DNA from: Asterella californica
Taxonomy: Eukaryota; Streptophyta; Marchantiopsida; Marchantiales; Aytoniaceae
Direction of reading: 5' to 3'
Assembly (NCBI GenBank): GCA_036924285.1
Contig: JAYKYS010000018.1
Coordinates: forward strand, 992,001-1,056,000
Length of the DNA: 64,000 bases
Made by a program: the position numbers and the translations under genes. Below the pieces are notes generated by a model. It searched no databases, was not told the DNA's origin, and was given only the letters and a program-made list of their open reading frames with translations. Below, in pieces: positions 20,915-33,610 of this stretch. Every line of letters starts with the position of its first letter. Positions within the stretch are counted from its first letter, which is position 1.

Positions 20915-23900
20915 TCACCGATCCTCGTGGTCCTCCAAATCGTCTTTGCTCTCTGCGACCGTCTCAGAAAGGTCTTCATTTGCTCCTGTCTGTTCTGAAT
21001 CTAAGAACTCAGCTAGCTCCACAGTCTCCTCTCTCTTCTTGAATAACTTCACTCGTTTCCCAGCAACTGGAAGCCTTAAAGGCGTGCCATCTAGCTCTTG
21101 CAAGGAATAAGTAGCATTCTGATGTACATCAGAGACAAGGTAAGGGCCAAACCACCTTCTCGAAAACTTTCGAACTGTAGAGTGTTGGTTCTCCAATGTG
21201 CTGTCGTATACCAACACCCAGTCCCCAACTTGTATCGGTTTTGGTCGTAGTCTATGAGTCTTATCAAACCTCTCCTTGTTCCCAAGTCGAGCCGCCTTCA
21301 ACCGTCAGAGAGATCCTCTTCTCTACATTCTAACTGTCTGATTCGAAGTGCCAGAAGTTGTACACGATCCATTCCTTCCTCCCATGGTAAAGTAGCCCAT
21401 GTAGGAAAGTCCTCTTCTGCTGGCATAATTGGCTTCTGACCCAGCATCAGTTCAGTGGGCATGTACCCAGTAGTAGTGCAATGAGTTGACCTGTCAGCCC
21501 ACAGAGCAAAAGGAAGCAACCTAGGCCACTGTCTATGCCTACCATTACATGCCTTTACCAGAGCTTGAACAATCGACGGATGCCCTCTCTCGCTCTTACC
21601 AATCCCTTCCGGATTCATAGCAGTAGTGAGTTTTAGTTTCACTCCGTGTTGGGCGAAGAACTCCTTTGCTTCCGTACCACGCAACTCTCCTCTGTCTGCA
21701 CGCAATCTTCTTATAGATCTGTACCTACAGACAATATCTTCAAGAACAAACCTACATATCTCTTCTGTGGTCTTCGTCCTCAGAGCTCGTCTTTCCACAA
21801 AATTGGAGAGGTCTTCTCGAGCCAACACCAAGTACCTCATACCCCATAACCCAAGAGGCATTGCTACTAAATCAAGAATCCATTGAAAATGGATACTGGG
21901 CGGATAAGTTGGTACCAGGCCATCCCTGTAACGTACCTTTGAATAAAATTGACAGTGTAGGCATGAGCTTACAAAGTTCACCACATCATGATAAAGTCCT
22001 CTCCACCAATATCTCTCCTTCAGTTTTGTATAAGTAGCCCAAGCTCCCCGATGTCCGGCCCACAAGGTGTCATGAAACTCCTTCATCAACCGTTGCTTGG
22101 TCTGCTGATCGTCTATAACTCGCAAAAACGCTCCATCTCTTCTCTTTGGACGTTTCCAAAGATATCCATCTCGCAACAAGTAATCGTATGCCTTCCTCCT
22201 TATCTCTCTGAACTCTACATCACTCAAACCCTCCTGTCTGTTCAAAGAACTCAGATAAAGTCCAATGTCACGTAACCTTCCCGTGTAGAACTCCTCTTTG
22301 AATGGCAGTGGCTCCAAATCCGAAGTTTGTTGACTACACCAAACATCTCTCTTCTCTTCGTTCTCCACCTCTGCAAACATCTCATCTTCATCTGTGTAGC
22401 GAGCCCTAGACAGCATGTCTGCAACTGGATTCTCTTTCCCGGCAATGTGTTTCAGCTCAGGGTTCAAACTCCGGATGTAAGCAATCCATCTCAACATTGC
22501 TATGTCTGGAGTACTGCAGTTTGCTATCATACCAAGCAAGGGCAAACAATCTGTTTCTAAAATCACATGAACACCTATCAAGAACTCCTGATCTACCTTC
22601 ATAGCAGTAACAGTTCCCCATAGTTCACGCTTTACTTGAGGATAGTTACGTTGTCTGTCTGTCAAAATTCGGGCTCCAAATCTAGAAACAAACCGCACAC
22701 CATCTGCATCTTCCTAACCAACTGCCCATCCAATCGCCTTTGGACTCGTGTCTACAGTTAGTATCACCGGTCTTCCTCTCTGATAGTTAAGTCTCCTCAG
22801 TATGGGTGGAGACTTCAGAATCTCCTTCAGCCGTTCCATTGTCTCATGATGCTCTTGCCGCCAAGTAAACCTCTTCCCTTTTCTCAGAAGCGCATACAAA
22901 GGTTCGACAATGTGTGCATAATGAGGAATATTCACGCGAAAGAACACACAAGCTCCCAAGAAACGTCGAACCTCAGTGATATTCGTACAGTCTGCTATCC
23001 TTGCTATAGCATCTACCTTCTCTGGGTTCGGTCTTCTCCCAAATGTGCCACATAAATGACCAACCACCATAACCTCTGACATTCCAAAACGAGATTTGGT
23101 ACCTGATAGAGTGAGGTGTACCTCCTCCAGACGTGTTAGAATCCTACCCACGTCAGGAATATGATCAGCAATAAACTTCCTGCAACCATCGGAAGTCACA
23201 GTTTCATCCTTGTCTTCCACCGGACAGCCTTTCATGGGAATGTCATCCAGAAATGGGATAGTGATCTCAGGTACAAATTCTCGCAACACCTTATGCATCG
23301 CGTTCTGCATATGTGCTACAGAGTTTGTAGCTCCCTGAGGAAGAGTGCACATCCGCATCAATCCCAAGGGCGTGCGCATGGTAGTCAAGTCTCTACTCTC
23401 CAAGGAAAGTTGAAACTGATCATAACCCAAAAACAAATCTCCAATAGAATAGACAGACCTCCCAGCAAACGCCTCAGCTACCTCATCAACCACAGGTCCT
23501 GTTCCCACGTTCCGAATCGTGATGTTGTTGGCAGGCTGCAAGTCTTGGATAAAGCGCAAAGCTCCTGACTTCTTAGACACCGTGAACCATCGGCTGGAAT
23601 ACGGAGCCATGGAGGGCTCGAGGATACCCATCTACATCTTCTCCTTCAATAGCTCAATGAGCTTTGGCAGCAAGGCACGAGGGACTAGAATCGGCTTCAA
23701 GTCCTAAGGCACATGAGGTACAGTGAAGATAACCATCGGAGCTATCACACTAAGATCCACACAACCAATCTCTTCAGCTGAAAAGAAAATGCTCTACCAT
23801 GACTGACAATCATCTGTTCAAAAATCTTCTTCTCTACTTCAGTCAAGAAACCACCCCCTCCTATCTGGAGTTGTTCGAGTGTTTCTTGAGTAAACTGATG

Positions 23901-24545
23901 CCCTATTCGTCCAGGATTTCTGAGTACAGGCTCAGTGGCGGCTGACTCCATCTGCTGTTGCGAATCAACAGGCAATTGGATCGCCACAGGCTTCACCTTC
24001 CTTGCTACAGCTTTATATTTGGCGTGTACTTCTGCTTCCTGACGAGAGCCGCACCAGCAGACTGCATCCTTCCATTCATTCTCCAGTCTCGGATGAGGAC
24101 GATATCGCAAGTACGAGACAATCTCCTCATAGACTTCAGGAGAATGGATGGGGATCGCCACCCTACCTCCCAACTGTTCTTCCATCCTACCCACTTCATC
24201 TAGCCAATGAACAAAAGATTGTACATCGATAAACTCTTGATACACACCAAAAATCATTTCATTTTCCTCCAGAGCTCCTATACAGCGCAGATCAGCTATA
24301 CGTTTCTTCACCTGCCTCCTACTCCTTTCAGTAAGATCTTCTACTCTTGTAAATTCACTCCGATCCTCACAACTCAAACTCAACAAACCAGATCTCCAAC
24401 TTGGTACTCTATCTACATTCTCAGAACCTCGAGCAGCCTCCTCATTAGTCTCCTGTGATCCCTTGGGCTGCTCAGGCGGGATCATAGTAGTCTTTGATCC
24501 TTCACTCTTGTCTTCCCGCTCTACAAGAGTGGGTTCTAAAAACCC
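20915..24545 (-). pseudogene. pol: T1 Pol: reverse transcriptase, RNase H, integrase (broken)
   Basis: The -1 frame opens at the GGGTTTT heptamer (24539-24545). The linker region runs to about 23745 and then shifts frame after HGRAF. RT (22714-23631) has the catalytic motif as PFLDD. A TAG after GWAVG (near 22711) replaces a Gln codon present in T2. RNase H and integrase continue from 22698 to 21298, with an HHCC zinc motif (FHDTLWAGHRG ... SSCLHC) and D, D, E residues in ILDLV, ADRGEL and GKSERGH. A further frameshift near 21300 precedes the integrase C-terminus (WFGPYLV). There is no chromodomain. Confidence 0.85.
24476..24545 (-). promoter_or_regulatory. T1 -1 ribosomal frameshift signal (predicted)
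   Basis: On the minus strand the gag frame reads AAG GGT TTT TAG and the pol frame reads TAA GGG TTT TTA. The two frames overlap only across the heptamer G GGT TTT (24545-24539). A 7-nt spacer follows, then a perfect 9-bp stem CACTCTTGT/ACAAGAGTG (24531-24523 with 24511-24503) and an 11-nt loop. Loop bases GCGGGA (24519-24514) can pair with TCCCGC (24481-24476), giving an H-type pseudoknot. Confidence 0.8.
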
Positions 24546-27079
24546 TTACCTCTACAAATAAGGGAGTCCCTCAAGGTCTGTCTGTTTCGCTCGTGGTTTG
24601 ACCGAACAGTCAGAAATTGAACAGAACGTCTATCATCAGGGCTACGGATCCTAGCAAAGTGTGATCCATCGTCCATCACTTTGGTCTCCATGCGGACCGC
24701 AGTGATATAGGGTTGGCCAAGAATGACTGGATACGAAGCAGAAGATTGCACAAAAAAGTGCTGATCTACTTCTACATCACCTATCCTAGCTCTCACGTTA
24801 GGACAAGCTCCATACAACTCTCCCTTCTGGTTGTTAGCAGCACGCAGAACCCATCCATGATTCAGCTCGATAGACCACAATCCTCTCTCATATATCTCTC
24901 GTGACATGATATTGATTTCTGATCCATGGTCAACTAAAGCAGCAATAGGTTCAGGCAAACTCCCAAGACGTACCAGTGTGGCAGTTGTGGCACGAGCCCA
25001 ATGCCTCTTCTTGAAGTCACTGTCGACAGTTGGGCTCTCCCCATCAGCTTCATCATCATCAGCTTCAATAGTGCTAGTTCCAGCAACTAACGCCTCCTGC
25101 TGGTACCTCTTGTCACCAATCTCCTGAAAATGCACCTTCCCAAACTCCACATCATTTACAGAAGCTCCTATCATATCTATCATCTGGCTCTCTACCTGCT
25201 CAGATATGACTTACCTCTTTCGCTTGATGACATCAATAATCAACTCATGAAACTCTCTCTTTGCGATGCCAAGAACTTCTCGAAGCGAAAACTCAACCCG
25301 TGCATCTAATATCCTCTGCTCCAGAATACTTTTAAGATCAGTGGAGGTCTCAATATCTGCAGCCAGCTTGTAAGCAGGTCCTTTTCCCTTCTCTTGAGCA
25401 GTGAACCTTCTGCCAGCAGTCGTTGGTTCCTGCTGTTGTCTCTGTACGTCCTCCATTGGACCTGGAGCAGGTGGCGGAGCCTGGGAGGTAGACGGGACAT
25501 CCTCTGGTGGAGCTGCTCGTCTTCTAGTGACTCTCCGTCCCTGTCCCTCTCTAGTCTCCTCTGGGGTTCTAGTTTCAAGCTCAGAGGCATCTCATCGCCT
25601 CTTTTCCTCCACAGAAGCATCCTGCCAGTGGACATGCTTATCTACGTCCAAGAAGGCTTTAATGGACGCTGTATCTACGGGATCTTTCCACCATGTGACT
25701 CTACGAATAGTTTCTGCTCCTCTTTTCAACATCTCAGAAGGAACTTCAGTACTGCTCCTCTCAAGAGACCTATCAAGCAAAGTAGGGCTAGAAGAGACTT
25801 CAATATGCCCAACATATACATCAGGATTCATCGGTGGTATTGTTATCGTAGTTACTGTTGCAGCTATAGCGACCTGAGGTAAACTCCTCATACCCCTTCG
25901 CCCGAACTGCGTGTTCAATGGCTCTCTAGTAGAAACGAGGTGCAGTCTACCATTCTGGTAGCGAACCACACCATCTCGTAGAGCGGCTGTAAGCTCTTGG
26001 AAATCTCCTCGAAGATGATCTGGACTGTCACACCAGATACACCGACGGACAGGAGCACCGCCTGGACGAGCAGCACCAGGTGTTGGTGGTAGCTCCCTAT
26101 GTAAACCAGCCAGCTCTACCTTCAATTCACGCATCTGTCTGATCAACTCCTCAATTTGATTATGCTGACCCTGGTTCTCAACCACCCTCTAAACAGGTAC
26201 CTTATGTGCAGGAACTGGCACAACTGGCACTGGAGGCGCTTCTACAAGAATAACAGGTCTAGGAGCAAGAGCCGGGGGCTGCTGTACCTGAGGAGCATAA
26301 GGTTGATGCATCACCTCTGCAAGCGGTCATCCTCCTACGGCCACTCTCCCTCGCCTCTACCTTGTTAGAACGGCCACAGCATCTTCCACTCTTCCCCAAT
26401 CCATAGTAACACCCCCTTCAGCTGATCGATCTGCTAACATGAAGCATAATCGATCTGCTGTAGCCTCATCGGTGGCTTGCAAGAAGAGCTCTGTCCTTCT
26501 AGCATCCAAGGTTATCCGTTCGAGCGTAGAAAGCTGTCGGTATCTTCGATCGAACTCTCTTAGCAACTCATTCAACCCCATCCTATGACCAGGTTGCTGC
26601 TCAATCCAATCCAAAAAAGTTCTCCTAGTAACTCTCTCAGTATCCTTCTCAAGGAATTCCTCTCGGAGAGCTCGCTCAAAACTTGCCCAAACACCAAGAT
26701 TTCTCCTCTGTACGTCTCTGACTTGATCTCTCAATTCAGGAATCACAGCCAACTCAAAACTCTCAATCATTTCTGCATCAGTCACCCTCACAAGCTCCAT
26801 CTCTCCTCTGTACTCACGAAGATATCTGGAAATATCTCTGCCATCAAACCTTCCACACCTATTCACAATCGCTTGCAAAGCTTTTGTAGATTTCAACTCA
26901 CCCCCTCCGACGATCGGATGTTGTTGAACCAAAGCCGCAAGCGTCTTCAGTATCTCAATAGTATCCAGGCCTGATGCTGTAGTGGCTCCTGAAGACATAG
27001 GTGTAGCCGAAGGTGCAGCAGTAGACGCCGATGCTCCAGCCGTAGAGGCAGTAGCACCACTCCCGCTCTTGCGATCCAT
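24536..27079 (-). pseudogene. gag: T1 Gag-protease (broken by stops)
   Basis: The start is MDRKSGSGATASTAG at 27079. The capsid-like part (to 26357) aligns well with T2 Gag, for example KALQAIVNRCGRFDGRDISRYL and MGLNELLREFDRRYRQLS. TAG codons at 26357 and near 26186, and further breaks near 25592 and 25211, split the frame. A zinc knuckle reads CIWCDSPDHLRGDF, with the last Cys lost. The retropepsin site is LVDHGSEINIMS, and VILGQPY is the flap-side motif. The frame ends in TAG immediately after the slippery heptamer. Confidence 0.85.
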
Positions 27080-27138
27080 CTTCCCTTGTATGCAAATCTC
27101 AACCTCAGCAACCTCAGCGATTAATCACCCCAAGATGA

Positions 27139-27156
27139 CTCTCAGTGGAAGCACCA
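27139..27156 (-). other. T1 primer-binding site
   Basis: Minus-strand TGGTGCTTCCACTGAGAG abuts the 5' LTR. It is complementary to the 3' 18 nt of a tRNA ending ...CTCTCAGTGGAAGCACCA. With the longer version at 18979 this looks most like tRNA-Thr. The tRNA identity is inference. Confidence 0.75.
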
Positions 27157-28982
27157 GATTTATGTCGAGGAGAGTCCTTCTCAGGAAGGACGAGCCTTCT
27201 GGCTGTGATAGATCGCGAGATAGAAGTAGAGATTGTATATCAAGACAAGAGCCAAGCAGGAGATCGCAACGGCTGAAGTCACTCGCAGACACTATGACTA
27301 TAGATTACTTACTACTCAACAGATCAAGTCTCAAGTCTCAGGAGACAGATCCATCTTCAGACACGACAGACAAGAGAAACCTGAACTCACGATGCTTTAT
27401 TTCTCTTCCAAAACACACTCAACAGTCCTCCACATATATCAATTTACAACCTATCTCTACTCAACTCCTTACGTTCAACACCGCAGATGCCAAACAGCCA
27501 ATTCCCACTCAACTAGTCTTTTTTCCAGCAGATTTCTCTCCAGAACCTACAACCGATGAAGATTTGAAACTCTAACGCCTTGTATCCCTCCCTACGACAG
27601 CTTCAGCACTGAAATTTCTCAGAAAAACCTGACCTTCTCAGTCTCAGTCCCAGTCCCTCCACTCAAATAATGCTCTCTTTCCACCAAATTCACCTCAACT
27701 CAAGTTTGGTAGGTGAAATTCAGACCCCAAACTCTTAATCTTCTCTCTGCGTCAACCTCCCAACTGAAAACTATCAAGAATTTAATCCAGCGTCAATCAA
27801 GAGTCCCTTGCAGATTATCAAAACGATCTCCTTCAATAAAACTGCCTCCTGTCCGATCAGAAGAAATTCTGCCTCCAAATTGCTCTCAGTCCTCCAAATA
27901 CTTATCCGTCCCTCTGTCACGATCACCCAATTCCTCTATTCAGTTCTGTCAGAAAAAATTGATCTCCCTCAACCTCCAACCTTCTCCTTCCGCTTCCGCT
28001 CCCTGCTCTCTGTAAAAAAAACCCCTCGAAAAAAGTATCCTCGACCCCAAGTCGCCACAGATATTTTACCTAAAAGTTAAGGCTCCAGCTTAAGCTGCCC
28101 CCCTGCTATCCTTAATAATCAGCAAAAGTTTCCCGTACCCTCGATGCCATCTTGATGCCACCCTGAATATACTACAAGTCATCCAATGTAGGCCGAAGCC
28201 CCAACACTTATGAGGCTGCCCCACAGGGCTTACAGCCCCCCCATATGTGCACCAGGTATCTCCCATAGTATATTCAGAATGGCATGCGGAGGCTTAGGCC
28301 AGGAAGCCCACGATTAAGGGAGATACCGGTCTCTCGCCCCTAGATATGCAAGACGTGGCTGCATATCCAACATAGACTCCCTTCCAGGAGGCCAACATGC
28401 CGGAATAGGAACCAGAGGCCAGGGGGGATTGATCCTGAGACCACTTCCCTCCTAGGCAAGCGCCCTATCACTAGGATGGCCTTTGGTTCCGTTCAAGAAG
28501 GTAAAAACTTTTGTACATATGTTTATCTGAAGAAATTTTTCTGTAAAATCCTTACTAGCCTTTCCTACACTAACTTCTCTATACAACTCCGTTTTTAGTG
28601 AACAAGGAGTGAAAACTATAGTATTTGCGAACACCTACACACTCACACTATCCGATTCTGAGTTGGAGTCACGAACCAGAATCGACGGATTTCCCTCTTT
28701 CACATATTTCACATCCTAAAACTCGTACTAACTATTGCTTAAAACACTTTCTGTCAAAACTAGAAGCATGAGGTCGCTCTCCTCGTCGAGCTTTGCATTC
28801 TGGTGTCTTTCGACTCCTTTAGGGGTGATATTCCAACCCAAGCTAGGGGGCAGCTTGTCAAGCATAGCCCCAGCTTAGCTCCTGCCTAGCTTGTTAAGCT
28901 GCAGGGCAACTTCCTTTACACAATATAGAAAAAAATCTCTCTGCAATACTTTTCACTATATAGACCTATGTACAATACGACA
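27157..28982 (-). repeat. T1 5' LTR
   Basis: Exactly 1826 bp and collinear with the other two copies. It carries the same internal A/B-box-like segment (about 28424-28476). Its outer flank ACGCT does not match the flank of either other LTR copy. Confidence 0.92.
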
Positions 28983-29108
28983 ACGCTCACTTTTACATCG
29001 CAGAACTGGAGAGCTGAATGTTTTGTCATACTATCTCTCCCTTACAAACTAACTCAACCACAGAGTACATATTGATTCGTCGAGACTGATTTCCGTTTGT
29101 GCTTGTAG

Positions 29109-29330
<222 letters not shown>

Positions 29331-30695
29331 CCTGGTTCAGACTCAGGATCCTTCTTCATTAAGATTGTACATACTGTAGTGCAGGATATGGGAACAGTGC
29401 GCGAAGATCTCAATATCTGAGAAGGAAGTACACAAACTCCTTCTGGAATAATAACTGTAGTTCAGAAAATCTTGAACTTCAAGGATTGACCTGTGTCTCT
29501 AGATTTGTGGCAAATGAAGACTTGGAATTCGTTTTTCTTCTGGCTGTTGTCGGAATTTAAACATTTCGGTCAGAGTCCACCAACAATGCTCGGATTGCAT
29601 CAAGAGAAAATAAAAGGCATTCTTGATACACAACATTTCCATATGTTTCGAGCAGAAATGAACTACGATATTTGAACTACATACTCTGTGAAAGTTCTAT
29701 GAAGATGGACATTATGAACAATATGCAAGCACCCAGATTCCAAGTTCAGTCAGGCAGTTCGGCAACAATTATTTATTATATTGTAATGCCTTAGAATCAT
29801 AGAATAATAAATAATTTTGAACATAAAGTAAAGAATATGAGAATCATCACAGCAACATGTGGAAGTTCTACTCCACTTGCTGGTTAACCAATATCTTCCT
29901 CCACTGGGAGTAACACAAGATTTGAAGTATATTTCTTCAAGTACGGCGATGTACTCTTCTTGTATTGCTAACGAGATCTCCTGTATCTCAAATTGTTATT
30001 TCACTACTGTATTCCTTCATTTACTGTAAGAATTTTAATTATACGATATGGATGTTCAGACTTGCTTTGCATGAAAGATACTTCTTATGAAGCTCCTTTG
30101 TTCTTTTTCTTCTTTTCATGATCGCTTTTCTCTTTCAACTGAGAAATTTAGTTGAAGTTCAAGCATCCTTGATGAAAGGCTTATTCTGTTGCTGGACTTC
30201 TGACTTGCTTTCTACGCGTTTAGACATAAAACATTTAGATTGATTGTCGTACACCTCGTAATCTATTGTGAAGTGTACAACTGATCATTATTTAGTTTGT
30301 TCTTGGTTTTATGATTCTTTCTCACAAACTACTGAATCGAGTTCATCTTTCTTTGTGTCGTTAACTACAAACATAACATTTTGGTTAATGTCTTCTGTCT
30401 TTAACATAGAGAATTTCAGTTCATACTTAACTACACAGCGAATTTCAGTTTATACTTAACTACATACTGAAAATCATCCGGTGACTGTATTAATATCACA
30501 TGAATGAAGGAACCAATGGCTGAATGGAAGATTATTCTCCACGAAAATGTCCCAGCGTGTTGACCTGGATATATCTTGGGTGAAAGGGCGAACGGAATGG
30601 CCCAGCGTGGCCCAGGCGATGGGTGTTAACGAGACACGGAAGTTGCTTCGATGGATGCAAATCCCGAGTGTCAAAATGCTGACCATTCGCTCTAT
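29331..30695. other. No gene recognised
   Basis: AT-rich sequence with only short open frames. A short plus frame near 30547 (MSQRVDLDISWVKG...) has no recognisable family. The part nearest 29331 may be the old 3' UTR of the protease remnant. Confidence 0.3.
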
Positions 30696-30822
30696 ACTCT
30701 GAATTTTAATGAACAATGAGCGAAGGAGAATTTTACTCCAATCCTTTTGCGAGAGCGAATACTCTGAATTTTAATGCACAATGAGCGAAGGAGAATTTTA
30801 CTCCAATCCTTTTGCGAGAGGC
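30696..30822. repeat. Two-copy tandem repeat, 65 bp period
   Basis: ACTCTGAATTTTAATG starts at 30696 and again at 30761. The units are nearly identical through TCCAATCCTTTTGCGAGAG, with one base change. No coding or regulatory role is visible. Confidence 0.9.
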
Positions 30823-30936
30823 GTTTGGATTCGAGTTTGGATTCGAGTCCTCTCCTGCAAGTGCTTGGGGTCGGGGCCGAAATATGAACCTGTTTCTTCT
30901 ATGCAGCTTACCTAGCTGAGAGCAAACACTTTAGAT

Positions 30937-31320
30937 TTGTATTTCAAGTGGGTATTTGTATTTCAAGTGAGTACGCTAGTCGCAGTTTCCAAGTTGTTCA
31001 CAGGCCCTAAGCCCACCAAGAGAACCAAGAGAACTGTGGGTAATAGACGCACTGGAAAGATGCGAAGTGAAATCGAAGAGTCAAGGTCCAGCTTGTGTCC
31101 AACACAAGCCTCGAAGCTCTTCGAAGCAACCATTCCAGCAAAGCGAACAACATTGGAAAGCAAAACACAGAACAAGTTTCCAGAGGGAATGAACATATGT
31201 AGATTTCAAACAAAATTGGACACCAAAACACAGAACAAGTTTCCAGAGGGAATGAACATATGTAGAATTCAAACAAAAGGTGTACTGAGAAGGAAAGTAG
31301 ATATTTTATTGAACAGGTAA
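30937..31320 (+). other. Unrecognised open frame with an in-frame 21-residue duplication
   Basis: This 127-codon frame contains KTQNKFPEGMNICRFQTK followed by a second copy with Ile for Phe. The DNA period is 63 bp (CAAAACACAG at 31161 and 31224). The N-terminal part is basic (KPTKRTKRTVGNRRTGK). I know no family that matches. It may be non-coding with a chance in-frame duplication. Confidence 0.3.
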
Positions 31321-31749
31321 TGAGGTGAGAAGCTCTTTTCTATTCTGCCTAAGAAACTTTCAAGACATGTGATTGATTCACAGCCCATCATTTCCCGGCT
31401 CAGGTCCCCCTCCGCCCCTGAAACTGCATATCTTTCAATCAGTACATTCTTCGTACACCCGTTTCTCTCCAGAATTCAGTTACTACAAATTGGGAACAAA
31501 ATAAACGTCAGAGTATACACAATCCCGTCAGTTTTCTAAAGCAAGCATTCAGATGTTAATAACTCACTTTTCTATTCGTGGCAGAACACAGCTCTACCTA
31601 TTCTCGATGTTCACGTCTCGTCCTGGCCTAATCGATGCGATCCTGCCTATCTACTTGAGACCACTGTATCCGTTGAGTATCCACTGAGAAGATATTAGAT
31701 GTAAAATTTGCGGGTCTAATGGACATTAAGAGAAATCCGAATGAACCGT

Positions 31750-33465
31750 CTACTTGGGGTTGTTGGGTCGGCTGTTGGCAGCAGAGACACGGGAACCCCA
31801 CTCTAGCAGCTCCCTACTGGTGTCATCTTTATGTACAACCACCTCAATAAAACAGAGACAGTCTTGCTTCTCCTTCTGAACTTTCTCGATGGCCCACTGT
31901 AGATCCTGCTCTGTTTTCACCTTCGTGGTCCAACATTTCCCCTCGTTGTTGTGGATAGCATCGACCAAACCTGTGTAATTCCAGTTCTTGATTACGTTGT
32001 AAGGCCCATCGTGGATTTCTACCTCAATGGTGTAACCTCCATTGTTTATCAGGAAGATAATGGTGTTCTGCCCCTCCCTAATCATGGTTGAGACATCCTG
32101 ACATGTGACCTGGAAACTTCCATCTCCAATGCATGCGATTACACGCTTGTCTCTGGATGCCTGTGCGTAGCCAAGAGTAGCACCTACAGACCACCCGATC
32201 GATCCGTATTGCATCTGAAATTCGTACAAGCATCCTTCCGGCAGTTTGAGATTCTGACAGTTGAACCATGAGTCCCCTGTTTCTGCAATGACGGCGCTAT
32301 TTCCATTAAGCATGTTCTGGATGTGGTCGAAGAGCTGGTTGACCCTGAGCGGATCACTCTTCACATTCTCGGCGTGAGCAGCTGAGCCACGAGGGACGTA
32401 GATTCGTTGGAAGTTTTGGTATGCAACTGTGTTCTTCTTCAATTTCTTAGCAAGAGCACACAAGAAGTCATTCATCAAAACGCACCCGTAAGAAGCTCCC
32501 GCGCCTACAGTGACACGATTGGGTTCAACGTGGACCATCTTCTCCTTCTTCAAGAGTAGCGAATACCCCACTGAGCTGTAGTCGTTGAATACCGGTCCCA
32601 CGAACAAGTACGCATCTGCAGATTCCACAATCTCGACAGCATATGGAGTGCTCACCGCTCCCCAATATGTACCGATGAAGTGCTCATGATTTTCTGGGAA
32701 CATTCCTTTCGCAGCAGGCATCACAGCTACGGGGTATCCACACGCATCAGCGAGCTGGATCACCGCCTTCTGAGCTTTGGCCACTCTGACCTTGGAACCC
32801 ACGACCAGCACCGGCTTGACAGCTGCATTGAGAAACTTGGCAGCATGATCCACCGCAGCTTCCAGTGACTGTGCATTAGTGGCCTTCTGTGGCAAAGAGT
32901 ACGGAATGGGACTCTTACAGAAAGACGGGTGTGGAACTCCAGCCAAATTGCAGCTGATGTTGATGTAGACCGGCTTGGAGTTCACCAACGCCGTTGAGAT
33001 TGCTTGGTCGATTAGCTCTTGGGCATTTTCCAAGTCTTGCACAACAACTTGGCAACAAGTAACCTGCTCGAAGCAACGCAGCTCCTGGCTGAAGTCTGGA
33101 ATACCGATAGTGTGATGCAAGATACGGTTTGTTCCGTAGTCATTGCTGTTTGGCCCTCCAACGATGCAAATAACCGGAAGGTTTTCGCTGTACGCCCCTG
33201 CTATGGCATTTATCAAGCTGAGTCCTCCAACGGTAAAAGTCACAGCACAAGCTCCTACTCCCTTACCTCTTGCATAACCATCTGCAGCGTACCCGGCATT
33301 GAGTTCGTTGCAACATCCGACCAATTTCAGGTCAGGCTCCGCGATCAGATGGTCCAAGAGGATGAGATTGAAATCCCCGGGAACCGCGAACAAGTCCCTG
33401 ACGCCGATTTCCACCAGCCGTCGAGCCAGGTGCCGCCCAAGAGTGGAATCCGAGCTAACGCTCAT
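31750..33465 (-). CDS. PDC: Pyruvate decarboxylase, intronless
   Basis: A single open frame of 571 residues, the usual plant PDC length. It converts pyruvate to acetaldehyde and CO2 using thiamine diphosphate and Mg2+, in cytosolic ethanol fermentation. The N-terminal domain has catalytic Glu54 in [16 protein letters not shown] and HH at 117-118 in RILHHTIG. The central domain follows from about 195. The ThDP/Mg motif is GDGS at 447-450 with NN at 474-475, then [15 protein letters not shown] with Glu481. The C-terminus is [13 protein letters not shown]. No residue expected for catalysis is missing and no stop interrupts it. Lack of introns is notable because many plant PDC genes have several. 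A TATA-like element lies ~136 bp upstream of the start. Confidence 0.96.
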   Translation of the reverse strand: MSVSSDSTLGRHLARRLVEIGVRDLFAVPGDFNLILLDHLIAEPDLKLVGCCNELNAGYAADGYARGKGVGACAVTFTVGGLSLINAIAGAYSENLPVICIVGGPNSNDYGTNRILHHTIGIPDFSQELRCFEQVTCCQVVVQDLENAQELIDQAISTALVNSKPVYINISCNLAGVPHPSFCKSPIPYSLPQKATNAQSLEAAVDHAAKFLNAAVKPVLVVGSKVRVAKAQKAVIQLADACGYPVAVMPAAKGMFPENHEHFIGTYWGAVSTPYAVEIVESADAYLFVGPVFNDYSSVGYSLLLKKEKMVHVEPNRVTVGAGASYGCVLMNDFLCALAKKLKKNTVAYQNFQRIYVPRGSAAHAENVKSDPLRVNQLFDHIQNMLNGNSAVIAETGDSWFNCQNLKLPEGCLYEFQMQYGSIGWSVGATLGYAQASRDKRVIACIGDGSFQVTCQDVSTMIREGQNTIIFLINNGGYTIEVEIHDGPYNVIKNWNYTGLVDAIHNNEGKCWTTKVKTEQDLQWAIEKVQKEKQDCLCFIEVVVHKDDTSRELLEWGSRVSAANSRPNNPK

Positions 33466-33600
33466 CTTTTCTTCCGCAAAGCGTCAAATCACCCGAACTC
33501 CTCTACCGAATTAGGAACAAGTCTCCCTAGTTCTCGACCTCGCTTTTCTCTCAGATGTGCAAATCTATGAATGGAATATTGATCCACCCCGCAGCTTCGG

Positions 33601-33610
33601 TATTATAAAG
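33601..33610 (-). promoter_or_regulatory. TATA-like element of PDC
   Basis: Minus-strand CTTTATAATA lies 136-145 bp upstream of the PDC start codon. It would place the cap site near 33575 and give a 5' UTR of about 110 nt. Confidence 0.5.

Larger units (their letters stand above)
19044..28982 (-). mobile_element. Ty3/gypsy LTR retrotransposon T1
   Basis: The order on the minus strand is 5' LTR (27157-28982), PBS (27139-27156), Gag-Pro (27079-24536), a -1 frame junction, Pol (RT, RNase H, integrase; to 20915), PPT and 3' LTR (19044-20869). The layout and proteins parallel the intact element T2 at 45880-54373. Coding is interrupted by several stops and frameshifts, so this copy is non-autonomous. 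No matching target duplication is visible at its outer flanks, and an extra inverted LTR abuts its 3' end. Confidence 0.9.

Noticed and set aside
30474..30716. Open frames on both strands as a gene
   Set aside because: No recognisable family, no splice context, and adjacent to a 65-bp duplication; not supportable.
33019..33570. 183-codon plus-strand frame
   Set aside because: Antisense to the PDC coding sequence; a shadow of PDC codon structure with no domain of its own.
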